A stretch of DNA of 32,810 nucleotides. Source: JBDTMT01 sp033764095. GTDB lineage: Bacteria > Desulfobacterota > Binatia > HRBIN30 > CADEER01. Under the pieces are notes generated by a model. It made no database searches. It worked only from the letters and a program-made list of their open reading frames with translations, and was not told the origin of the DNA. A program made the position numbers and the translations under genes. This document shows positions 7,126-14,121 of the stretch, in pieces. Numbering within the stretch: the first letter of the stretch is position 1; every line of letters begins with the position of its first letter. The stretch lies in contig JANRJF010000323.1 in NCBI GenBank assembly GCA_033764095.1, positions 1-32,810 on the forward strand, read 5' to 3'.

Positions 7126-8085
7126 ATGCGCGCACTGGTGCGACGCTGGCCGCTGCTGCACTTCCTCGCCGGCGGCGGCGTGCTCTTCCTGCTCGTCGGG
7201 CGGCCGGCCACCGCACCGCCGCCGGCCCCGCTCGTCATCGGCGCCGCCGAGGTCACGCGCCTGCGCGACGGCTATCGGCGCGAGACCGGCCTGCCGCCGA
7301 CGCCGGCCGACGAGGTGGCGTTGATCGACCGCGCGGTGGACGAAGAGCTGCTCTTCCGCGAGGCGCTGGCGCGCGGCCTCGACCGCCACGACCGCAGCGT
7401 GCGCCACTGGCTGATCGAGCAGATGCGCGTGCTCGCCGACGACCCCGCCGCCGACGAACAGACGCTCTACCAGCGCGCGCTCGGGCTGGGGCTCGACCGC
7501 AACGACCTGGTGGTGCGCCGCATCCTGGTGCAGAAGATGCGCCTGCTGGCCGCGCGCGCCGGCGAGTCGACGGTCGACGAGGACGAGCTGCGCCGCTTCT
7601 ACCGCGATCACGCCGGCGACTACCGCCAGCCGGATCGCGTCGACCTGCAACAGGTCTTCCTGCGCCGCGCGCACGACGGCGGCGATGCCGACAGCGCGCA
7701 GCGCCTGCTGGTCGGACTGCGCGCCGGCGACGACCACACGGCCGTGCCGGCCGGCGATGCGTTCCCGCTGCCGCGCCGGCTCACCGGTCAGTCGCGGGCG
7801 CAACTGGAGAAGGCGTTCGGCGCCGGATTCGCGGCGCAGGTGATGTCAGGCACGCCGGGTACCTGGATCGGTCCGCTCGACTCGCCTTACGGCGCGCACC
7901 TGGTGCGCGTCGAGGCGCACCGGAACGGCGCCGTCGCGCCATTCGAGGCGGTGCGCGGCCAGGTGCTGGAGCGCTGGCGCGAACAGCGGCGGCGCGAGCG
8001 CCTCGCCGCGCTGCTTGCCGAGCTGCGCCGGCGCCAGCCGCTGCGCGTCGAGTCGGCCGCCTGGCAGCAGCGGAGCACGACATGA
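7126..8085 (+). CDS. Parvulin-type peptidyl-prolyl cis-trans isomerase, periplasmic
   Basis: This 319-residue protein has one N-terminal membrane helix (about residues 8-25), a helical SurA/PrsA-like N-domain and a C-terminal PpiC-like region. The C-terminal signs are QQVFLRR (strand 1), a central GDAF.LP segment and WIGPLDSPYGAHLVRVEAH, where the G..SPYG.HLV pattern is the parvulin end motif. The isomerase core is degenerate, so it may act as a chaperone rather than an efficient isomerase. Probable role: folding of exported partners encoded beside it. The ATG at 7126 lies 11 bp after the DUF3604 stop. Its stop overlaps the HupE start in an ATGA, indicating translational coupling. Confidence 0.82.
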   Translation: MRALVRRWPLLHFLAGGGVLFLLVGRPATAPPPAPLVIGAAEVTRLRDGYRRETGLPPTPADEVALIDRAVDEELLFREALARGLDRHDRSVRHWLIEQMRVLADDPAADEQTLYQRALGLGLDRNDLVVRRILVQKMRLLAARAGESTVDEDELRRFYRDHAGDYRQPDRVDLQQVFLRRAHDGGDADSAQRLLVGLRAGDDHTAVPAGDAFPLPRRLTGQSRAQLEKAFGAGFAAQVMSGTPGTWIGPLDSPYGAHLVRVEAHRNGAVAPFEAVRGQVLERWREQRRRERLAALLAELRRRQPLRVESAAWQQRSTT

Positions 8086-9086
8086 GCCCGTCCCGCGCCG
8101 GGCTGGCGCTGGTGCTGCTGAGCCTCGGGCTGCTGGCGCCGGAACGCGCCGTCGCGCACGGCCTCGAACCGGCGCTGCTGGCGCTGCGCGAGACGCAGCC
8201 GGGGCGGTTCGACGTCGTCTGGCGCTCCTCGGCGCTGCGCCTGCCCGGCGCCACCGTCGCGCCGCGGCTGCCGGAGCGCTGCCGCGAGATCACGTCGCCG
8301 ACGGTGCTCGACGAGGGCGATCGGCTGCGCGTCACCTGGGCGGTCGACTGCGGCGCCGACGGGCTGGTCGGCGCGCGGATCGGCGTCGACGACCTCGCCC
8401 CGGCGGCGATCACCGCCCTGCTGCGCATCGAGCCGCGCAGCGGCCGGACGGTCGAGGCGGTGCTGACCGCGCGCGCCCCGACCTACGTCGTGCCGGCGAG
8501 CCCGAGCGCCTGGCAGGTGTGGCGCGACGAGGTCGCGCTCGGCGTCGAGCACATCCTCAGCGGCCCCGATCACGTGCTGTTCATCCTCGGCCTGTTGCTG
8601 CTGGTCTCCTCGTGGCGCCAGCTGGTGCAGACGATCACCGCCTTCACCCTCGGCCACAGCATCACGCTGTCGCTCGCGGCGCTGCAGATCGCCGCGCCGC
8701 CGCCGCGGCCGACCGAACTGCTGATCGCGCTCAGCGTGCTGTTGCTGGCCGTCGAGCTGGCGCGCGGCCCGCACGCCGGCTCGACGCTGCGCCGCTTCCC
8801 CTGGGCGATGGCGATCGCCTTCGGCCTGCTGCACGGCTTCGGCTTCGCCGGCGCGCTGGTCGATGCCGGACTGCCGCGCGGCGACGTTCCGCTCGCCCTG
8901 CTCGGTTTCAACCTCGGCATCGAAGCCGGCCAGCTGGCGCTGGTCGGCACCGCGCTGCTCGCCGCCGCGCTGGTGACGCGGCGCGTGCCGCGGCTCGCCA
9001 CCTGGGGCCGCCTGCCGGCCGTCTACACGATCGGCATTCTGGCCGCCTTCTGGTGCTTCCAACGCGCCGCGCTGTGGCTCGGCTGA
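8082..9086 (+). CDS. HupE/UreJ-family membrane protein
   Basis: The 334-residue protein has a signal/anchor (1-25), an extracytoplasmic domain of about 120 residues with two Cys, and a C-terminal block of six or so helices. The membrane part carries the family histidine/acid motifs: EHILSGPDHVLFI (His157, Asp163, His164), FTLGHSITLS (His192), GLLHGFGFAG (His251) and FNLGIEAGQ (Glu281). HupE/UreJ proteins are metal permease-like, with nickel in hydrogenase/urease loci and copper proposed in others. No hydrogenase or urease gene is near, so the metal and direction here are unknown. The ATG overlaps the upstream stop by 4 bp. The GST-fold gene follows after 17 bp. Confidence 0.9.
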   Translation: MSPSRAGLALVLLSLGLLAPERAVAHGLEPALLALRETQPGRFDVVWRSSALRLPGATVAPRLPERCREITSPTVLDEGDRLRVTWAVDCGADGLVGARIGVDDLAPAAITALLRIEPRSGRTVEAVLTARAPTYVVPASPSAWQVWRDEVALGVEHILSGPDHVLFILGLLLLVSSWRQLVQTITAFTLGHSITLSLAALQIAAPPPRPTELLIALSVLLLAVELARGPHAGSTLRRFPWAMAIAFGLLHGFGFAGALVDAGLPRGDVPLALLGFNLGIEAGQLALVGTALLAAALVTRRVPRLATWGRLPAVYTIGILAAFWCFQRAALWLG

Positions 9087-9103
9087 CCGGTCCGGAGGAT
9101 CCC

Positions 9104-10132
9104 ATGGCACTCCCCACCCCGCTGCGCATCGTCGGCGTGCCCGGCTCGCCCTACAGCCGCAAGCTGCGCGCCGTGCTGCGCTACCGGCGCATCGCGCACG
9201 CCTGGGTGCACATCAATTCGCCGGAGGCGCAGGCGCTGCCGCGGCCGCGCGTCGAGCTGCTGCCGCAGCTCATCCTCGCGGCCGACGACGGCACGCTGCG
9301 CGCCGAGGTCGACTCGACGCCGCTGATCCGGCGGCTCGAAGCGGAGGCGAGCGCGCGCTCGGTGATCCCGCCCGATCCGCTGGTCGCCTGCCTCGACGCG
9401 CTGCTGGAGGACTACGCCGACGAGTGGCTGACCAAGGCGATGTTCCACTACCGCTGGGCCTTCAAGGCCGACATCGCCCACGCCGCCGCGCTGCTGCCGC
9501 GCTGGTCGAATCCGAGCATTCCGAACGAGCAGGCGCGCTACTTCGGCGAACAGTTCGCCCAGCGCCAGATCGGGCGCCTCGGCGTCGTCGGCTCCAATCC
9601 GGTCACCGCGCCGGTCATCGAGGCGAGCTACCTGCGCCTGCTGCACCTGCTCGACGAGCGGCTCGGCGCGGCGCGCTTCGTCTTCGGCGACCGCCCGTCG
9701 GCGGCCGACTTCGGCCTCTACGGCCAACTGACGCAGTTGGCCGGCTTCGATCCCACCCCGCGCGCGCTGGCGCTCGCCGAGGCGCCGCGCCTCATCGCCT
9801 GGGTCGACCTGGTCGACGATCTCTCCGGCCTCGAGCCGCAGGCCTCCGACTGGCTCGATCGCGCCGGCGCCGTGGCAGCCATCCGCCCGCTGCTGGAGGA
9901 GATCGGGCGTGTGTACGTGCCCTTCCTGCTCGCCAACGCCGCCGCGCTCGCCGCCGGCGCCGAGCAGGTCGAGTGTACGATCGACGGCCAGCGCTGGGTG
10001 CAGCGGCCATTCCCCTACCAGGGCAAATGCCTGGTCTGGCTGCGCGAGGGATTCGCCGCCCTGCCGTCCGACGCGCGCCGCGAAGCCGCCGCGCTACTGG
10101 CCGAGACCGGCTGCGGCGGGTTGCTCGCGTAG
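9104..10132 (+). CDS. Glutathione S-transferase-like protein with C-terminal extension
   Basis: The 342-residue protein has an N-terminal thioredoxin-like domain (residues 8-85) with GSPYSRKLRAVLRYRRI. The active-site position is Ser-Pro-Tyr-Ser, not Cys. A strand ending LLPQLIL and the VDSTPLIRRLE helix correspond to the glutathione-binding E/D-S motif. The helical C-domain includes FVFGDRPSAADFGLYGQL, the GST N-capping/hydrophobic-staple region. At 342 residues it is about 120 longer than a canonical GST. The extra C-terminus (about 265-342) is an additional module containing FPYQGKCLVWLREGF, which I do not recognise. GGAGG lies 6 bases ahead of ATG 9104. It ends the 4061-10132 cluster and is followed by a GC hairpin. 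Confidence 0.83.
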   Translation: MALPTPLRIVGVPGSPYSRKLRAVLRYRRIAHAWVHINSPEAQALPRPRVELLPQLILAADDGTLRAEVDSTPLIRRLEAEASARSVIPPDPLVACLDALLEDYADEWLTKAMFHYRWAFKADIAHAAALLPRWSNPSIPNEQARYFGEQFAQRQIGRLGVVGSNPVTAPVIEASYLRLLHLLDERLGAARFVFGDRPSAADFGLYGQLTQLAGFDPTPRALALAEAPRLIAWVDLVDDLSGLEPQASDWLDRAGAVAAIRPLLEEIGRVYVPFLLANAAALAAGAEQVECTIDGQRWVQRPFPYQGKCLVWLREGFAALPSDARREAAALLAETGCGGLLA

Positions 10133-10133
10133 A

Positions 10134-10152
10134 GGCCGCCGCGCCGGCGGCC
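10134..10152. terminator. GC-rich hairpin after the GST gene
   Basis: A perfect 8-bp stem (GGCCGCCG / CGGCGGCC) with a 3-base loop lies 1 base after the GST stop. A short T-rich stretch (ATTTTCCCTTT) follows about 20 bases later. It is a plausible transcription end for the 4061-10132 cluster, though the T tract is not adjacent to the stem. Confidence 0.45.
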
Positions 10153-10224
10153 GGCGGGGGCGCGCACGATTTTCCCTTTCGCTGACTCCGCTCGATCTGT
10201 TAGCCGACGGGGCGGGGGGACGAA

Positions 10225-11586
10225 TTGGTGAACACCGTTGCGTCGTGTGCGGCAGCGCTCGCGCTCTGCCTCGCGGTGGCCGGCCGGGCCGCCGCCATCA
10301 CCATCACCTACGTGAACGTCGGGCCGGCCGACTCGCGCGTCTGCGTCGGTTTCGCCAACGACGCCTCGGGAAACCTGACCAGCGACCTGGTCGTGCAGCC
10401 GTCGGCGGCGAGTCGCAACGACACGGTCTACGGCCCTCTGCCGCCGCCGCTGACGCTGCCGAGCTTCGATGCGATGGCGTACGCCGCCGCCGAGCTGGGC
10501 ACCAATCTCAACGCGCCGCTGGGCACCGGCGTGCGCTCGGTGTTCGCGCCGCTCAACCTCACCTTCTTCCAGGCGCACGGCGAAACGCTGGCCGCGAGCG
10601 GCAGCTATTCCAGCCAGGCGTTCGCATTCTCCGGCAACACCACGTCGACGGCGCCGACCCATTGGGTCGTGCACGTCGATCCGAGCGGCAGCGAGACCGC
10701 CGGCACGCCGGCCGACGTGACCATCACCGGCAGCATCTCCGGATCGGTCGCGGTCGCCGGCAGCAGTCTCGCCGATGCGAGCTGGCAGGTCGCCACGGCT
10801 GGCTTCGGCACGGTGATGAGCGGCACCGCCAGCCAGTCGACCCCCGGCAGCACCGGGTTCAGCGACGGCGGCACGCTGACCTTCACCCTGCCGCTCGGCA
10901 GCACCTTCGATCTGTTGGTCGACTACCAGCTGTCGGCCTCCGGCAGCGGCGCCGGCGCCGACTCGACCAGCGAGGTGGCCGCGTCGCTGGTGCAGATCTC
11001 GGCGGTGCTGACCCCGCCCGCGATGTTCGCGCCGGTGAGTGGGCTGAAGCTCCTGATGCAGGACCGCTACGCCGGCGCCGGCAGAGCCAAGGCGCTCCTG
11101 GTGCTGAAGGACGCCACGCCCGGCAGCATCGCCAAGGGCGCGGCCGCCGCCCCGCCCGGCCTGACCGGGACCGTCGAACTCTACCAGGTAGCGAACCCCG
11201 CCAACCGCGCCGTCTACGACCTCGCCGCCGCCGGCTGGTCGCGCAACGGCACCGCGGCGGCGAAATACGTCAATGGCGCGGCCGCCAGCGGCGGCGCCGG
11301 GGCGAAGAAGCTGCTGATCAAGCCCGACAAGGCGCTCAAGTTCCTCGCCGCCAATCTCGGCGACGGCGACGCCGCCAGCGGCGACCAAGGCGTCGGCGAT
11401 CTCGACCTGACCGCGTTGACCGCCTCCGACTCGATCCGCGCCGTGGTGACGATCGTCAACGCCGCCGACAGCTCGACGCATCGCATGTGCGCGCAGTTCG
11501 ACTCGCCCGCGATCACCCCGATCATGGGCGGCAGCGGCCTCAAGCTGCTGTCGACAACCGCCAGCCTGCCGGTGTCGTGCCCATAG
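10225..11586 (+). CDS. Secreted protein with C-terminal Binatota-type beta module
   Basis: This protein of about 453 residues has a signal peptide ending near GRAAA. Start is either TTG 10225 or GTG 10228, both behind GGGGGG. Residues 25-265 are Ser/Thr/Gly-rich and beta-like, resembling surface proteins of the PEP-CTERM style, but no C-terminal sorting helix is present. Residues about 270-453 form a second module. It starts GLKLLMQDRY and KALLVLKDATPG, continues with YDLAAAGWSRNGTAAAKY and KKLLIKPDKALKF, and ends with RMCAQFD and a terminal Cys. A related module occurs at the N-terminus of the EEP protein at 20362. Function is unknown; it is likely secreted or outer-surface. Confidence 0.75.
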   Translation: MVNTVASCAAALALCLAVAGRAAAITITYVNVGPADSRVCVGFANDASGNLTSDLVVQPSAASRNDTVYGPLPPPLTLPSFDAMAYAAAELGTNLNAPLGTGVRSVFAPLNLTFFQAHGETLAASGSYSSQAFAFSGNTTSTAPTHWVVHVDPSGSETAGTPADVTITGSISGSVAVAGSSLADASWQVATAGFGTVMSGTASQSTPGSTGFSDGGTLTFTLPLGSTFDLLVDYQLSASGSGAGADSTSEVAASLVQISAVLTPPAMFAPVSGLKLLMQDRYAGAGRAKALLVLKDATPGSIAKGAAAAPPGLTGTVELYQVANPANRAVYDLAAAGWSRNGTAAAKYVNGAAASGGAGAKKLLIKPDKALKFLAANLGDGDAASGDQGVGDLDLTALTASDSIRAVVTIVNAADSSTHRMCAQFDSPAITPIMGGSGLKLLSTTASLPVSCP

Positions 11587-11644
11587 ACGCCGGACACCGC
11601 GCGCACCTGGCGATCGCCGCCCATCTGTGGTTGCCTGCGCCGCC

Positions 11645-12019
11645 ATGACGAACCAACGCTTTCGCACCGGCATCGCCGTGCTCGGCGGCTTCTTCACCCT
11701 GCAGGGCATCGCCTGGCTGGTGGCCCCCGGCCTCGCCGCCTCCGGGCTGGGCATGCCGCTGCTCGACGGCATGGCGCGCAGCACCCAGATCGGCGACTTC
11801 GCCTCGTTCTTCCTCATCGCCGGGCTCTCCATGCTGGTCGGCAGCCAACCCGGCCGCGCCCGCGTGCTCTACTTTCCGGCGGCGCTGATCGGCGCCTCCT
11901 CGATCACCCGCACGCTCGCCTGGCTGCTGCACGGCGCCGACTTTGCCGCGCTGTTCATCGCCATCGAGATCGCCACCGGCGTGCTGCTCTACCGCGCCGC
12001 GACCCGGCTCGACGCGTAG
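11645..12019 (+). CDS. Small four-helix membrane protein, unknown function
   Basis: The 124-residue protein has hydrophobic stretches near residues 8-30, 45-67, 76-93 and 97-117. GGFFTLQGIAWLVAP and STQIGDFASFFLIAG are typical of small DUF4345/DoxX-like membrane proteins, but the assignment is not firm. ATG 11645 is preferred over an in-frame GTG at 11627. Neither has a strong Shine-Dalgarno. It lies 58 bp upstream of the YCII/DGPF gene on the same strand. Confidence 0.65.
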   Translation: MTNQRFRTGIAVLGGFFTLQGIAWLVAPGLAASGLGMPLLDGMARSTQIGDFASFFLIAGLSMLVGSQPGRARVLYFPAALIGASSITRTLAWLLHGADFAALFIAIEIATGVLLYRAATRLDA

Positions 12020-12077
12020 TCGTCCGCGCCGCGTCGATTCCCGCTCCGTCCGTTCGACTCACCGGCGGAGGAGCGCG

Positions 12078-12437
12078 ATGCAGTACCTGCTGCTGAGCTA
12101 CGCGAACGAGGACGAGCTCGACGCCATTCCGCCGGACCAGCTCGGCGCGGTGACGGATGCGATCGACCGGGTGGTGCAGGACACCATGCGCGGCGGCCAG
12201 CTGCGCGCGCTCGGCCGCTTGCAGCCGACCGCCGCAGCGACCACCGTGCGCGAACGCCGCGGCACGCTGCTGACCACCGACGGCCCGTTCGCCGAGACGC
12301 GTGAGCAGCTCGGCGGCTTCTACCTGATCGAGTGCGCCGACCTCGACGAAGCGCTCGACGTCGCCCGCCGCCTCGCCGCCTGCCGCGCCGGCAGCCTCAT
12401 CGAAGTACGCCCGTTGCGGCCGTCGTTCCACGATTGA
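12078..12437 (+). CDS. YCII/DGPF-domain protein
   Basis: The 119-residue protein carries the hallmark TDGPFAETREQLGGFYLIE at about residues 70-88, in the order expected for a DGPF/YCII-related domain. MQYLLLSYA forms the first strand and a helix ALDVARRLAA follows. These ferredoxin-fold proteins are typically encoded next to ECF sigma factors of the SigJ/ECF41-like type. Here no sigma factor is adjacent, so the usual partner is missing from this window. GGAGGAG precedes ATG 12078 by about 5 bases. The exact role of the family is unresolved. Confidence 0.85.
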   Translation: MQYLLLSYANEDELDAIPPDQLGAVTDAIDRVVQDTMRGGQLRALGRLQPTAAATTVRERRGTLLTTDGPFAETREQLGGFYLIECADLDEALDVARRLAACRAGSLIEVRPLRPSFHD

Positions 12438-12460
12438 AGCCGCGGCCGCGCTCGTCAGGC

Positions 12461-12487
12461 GCTCGGCGTCGCGCAGCGACGCCGAGC
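12461..12487. terminator. Perfect 12-bp hairpin between convergent genes
   Basis: The arms GCTCGGCGTCGC and GCGACGCCGAGC pair perfectly around a GCA loop, 24 bp after the YCII gene and 62 bp beyond the end of the convergent DUF2817-GNAT gene. There is no T tract. Its position suggests a bidirectional terminator. Confidence 0.55.
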
Positions 12488-12549
12488 ATGTGACGATCGC
12501 GGCATCGGCTGTTCCGTGGCGCGGGCTCTCACTCGCCGTAGCGCAAGGC

Positions 12550-14121
12550 TCAGCCGCCGGTCGAGCGGCGCGTCGGCTGCTCGTACAGGCGGTAGGCGGT
12601 CTCGAACATGCCGAGGGCGCGGTAGGTGTGCTGCGCGTGATGGTTCTCCTGCTCGACGTAGAGGCGCAGACCGCAGACCTCGGGCTGCCGCGCCGCCAGG
12701 CGGCGGACGTGCTCGTGCAAGCGCCGGTAGAATCCGCGGCGCCGATGGCCGGGCCGCACGTACACGCTCTGGATCCACCAGAACCAGCCGTTGCGCCATT
12801 CGCTCCATTCGAGCGTCAGCATGAGCGAGGCGACCACGGCGCCCTCCGCCTCGACGACGAATACGCGCGCGCGCGCCGCGTCGGCCAGCATGGCGTCGAC
12901 GCCGGCGCGCAGCGTCGCCCGGTCGAGACCCTTGTCCTCGGTCTCCTGCGCCATCGCGGCGGCGAACTCGACCAGCACCTCGCGGTCCCCAGGCAACGCC
13001 GCGCGCACCACCGCGCCGTCGGCCGCGGCCTCCGGGGTGAACGCCGCCATGCCAGCCAGCGCGCCGGCGAGCACCTCGCGCGCCCGCGCACAGACCGTCT
13101 CCTGCCAGTCGGCGTCGGTGAGAAAGAACGCGTCGCGCATCTGCTGCGCGATGGCGCGTCCGCGCGCCGAGTCGCGCGCGCCATGGTGGTGCAGCCAGTT
13201 GTCCGCCTGCACGGCAAGCATCACCTCGTGCATCGGCAGCGTGCCGAACTCCAGCACGACGCCGACCGCCGCCGCCGGCGCCTGCGCGCTGAACGCCGGA
13301 CCCATCAGCCCGCTGACCAGCAACGCGTCGGCGCCGCCGTCCGGGCTGACGCGCACCACATCCGGCCACCACGCGTGCGACAGGCGCGCGTCGATGCTCT
13401 CGTCGCGCGCCGTCTGCAGCACCAGGCCGAGGCCGCGCGGGCCGAGGCCCGAATGCAGGTCGATGTACACCGCCAACTCGGCGCGCCCGGCGTGCGCCGC
13501 CCACACCTCGCGCAGCACGCGGTTCGACCACACCGGCGTCACGCCGCCGTACTGCAGGCCGCGCGGATGGCGGTACTGGCCGCCCGACAGGGCGCGGTAG
13601 ACCGCCTCCGGCCCGTGCTCGCGCTGAAAGTCGGCCACCGCGGCGACGAAGGCGCCGATGTCCTCCGGCTCCAGCGCGGCAGGATTCAGCACCGCGTCGA
13701 GTCGGTCGTAGTCCGGGTTCTCGGGATGCGGCGCGGCATGGTCGAGGAAATTGCGGTTGAGGTCGACGTTGTCCTCGTTGACGCGCCGGCCCCAGGCGAA
13801 GCCCCACGGGTTCGCTGCATGGATCAGCACCAGCGCGACACCGTCCGGCAGGCGCCCCGCCAGCCCGTCGCGCAGCAGGTAGGTCTGGATGCCGGAGCCG
13901 CAGAAGCCCTCGACGCCATGCGTGCCGGAGGCGACGAACACCACGCGGCGCGCGTCGGGCGCGCCGAAGCGCGCCGTGTCGAGGAAGAGCGGTGCGCCGT
14001 CGGGGCCGGGCAGCGGGTGGCGATACGAGCGCAGCTCGCCGCCGGCGGACGCCGCGGCGGCGAGACACGCGGCGCGCGCGGCCGCATAGCTGTCGGAAAA
14101 GGCGGCGGCGGCATCGGTCAT
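12550..14121 (-). CDS. DUF2817 (M14-like) peptidase fused to GNAT acetyltransferase
   Basis: This protein of about 523 residues has two enzyme domains in one frame. Residues 1-360 are DUF2817, an M14 carboxypeptidase/aminoacylase-like family. They show GTHGVEGFCGSGIQ with the zinc HxxE (His68, Glu71), HAANPWGFAWGRRVNEDNVD and LNRNF, and DLHSGLGPRG with the third ligand His222. GVVLEFGT probably contributes the general base Glu. Residues about 370-510 form a GNAT domain: VRAALPGDREVLVEF (start), WFWWIQSVYVRPGHRRRGFY (the acetyl-CoA pyrophosphate loop) and ENHHAQHTYRALGM (motif B). Family-typical DUF2817 proteins stop near 360 residues, so the fusion is unusual. ATG 14121 follows GGAGG and overlaps the amidohydrolase stop (ATGA). 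Confidence 0.87.
   Translation of the reverse strand: MTDAAAAFSDSYAAARAACLAAAASAGGELRSYRHPLPGPDGAPLFLDTARFGAPDARRVVFVASGTHGVEGFCGSGIQTYLLRDGLAGRLPDGVALVLIHAANPWGFAWGRRVNEDNVDLNRNFLDHAAPHPENPDYDRLDAVLNPAALEPEDIGAFVAAVADFQREHGPEAVYRALSGGQYRHPRGLQYGGVTPVWSNRVLREVWAAHAGRAELAVYIDLHSGLGPRGLGLVLQTARDESIDARLSHAWWPDVVRVSPDGGADALLVSGLMGPAFSAQAPAAAVGVVLEFGTLPMHEVMLAVQADNWLHHHGARDSARGRAIAQQMRDAFFLTDADWQETVCARAREVLAGALAGMAAFTPEAAADGAVVRAALPGDREVLVEFAAAMAQETEDKGLDRATLRAGVDAMLADAARARVFVVEAEGAVVASLMLTLEWSEWRNGWFWWIQSVYVRPGHRRRGFYRRLHEHVRRLAARQPEVCGLRLYVEQENHHAQHTYRALGMFETAYRLYEQPTRRSTGG

Noticed and set aside
3932..7216. 1094-codon open frame on the minus strand opposite the DUF3604 gene
   Set aside because: It is Arg/Ala/Gly-rich low-complexity translation with no domain, a product of high GC. 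The plus-strand gene has a signal peptide and family motifs.
3955..8085. 1376-codon open frame on the plus strand
   Set aside because: Its first part is an out-of-frame shadow of the DUF1330-like and DUF3604 genes. Only its last 319 codons (from 7126) are the real prolyl isomerase gene.
8082..9086. Hydrogenase or urease nickel system
   Set aside because: Only the HupE/UreJ protein is present, with no structural or accessory hydrogenase/urease gene in the window.
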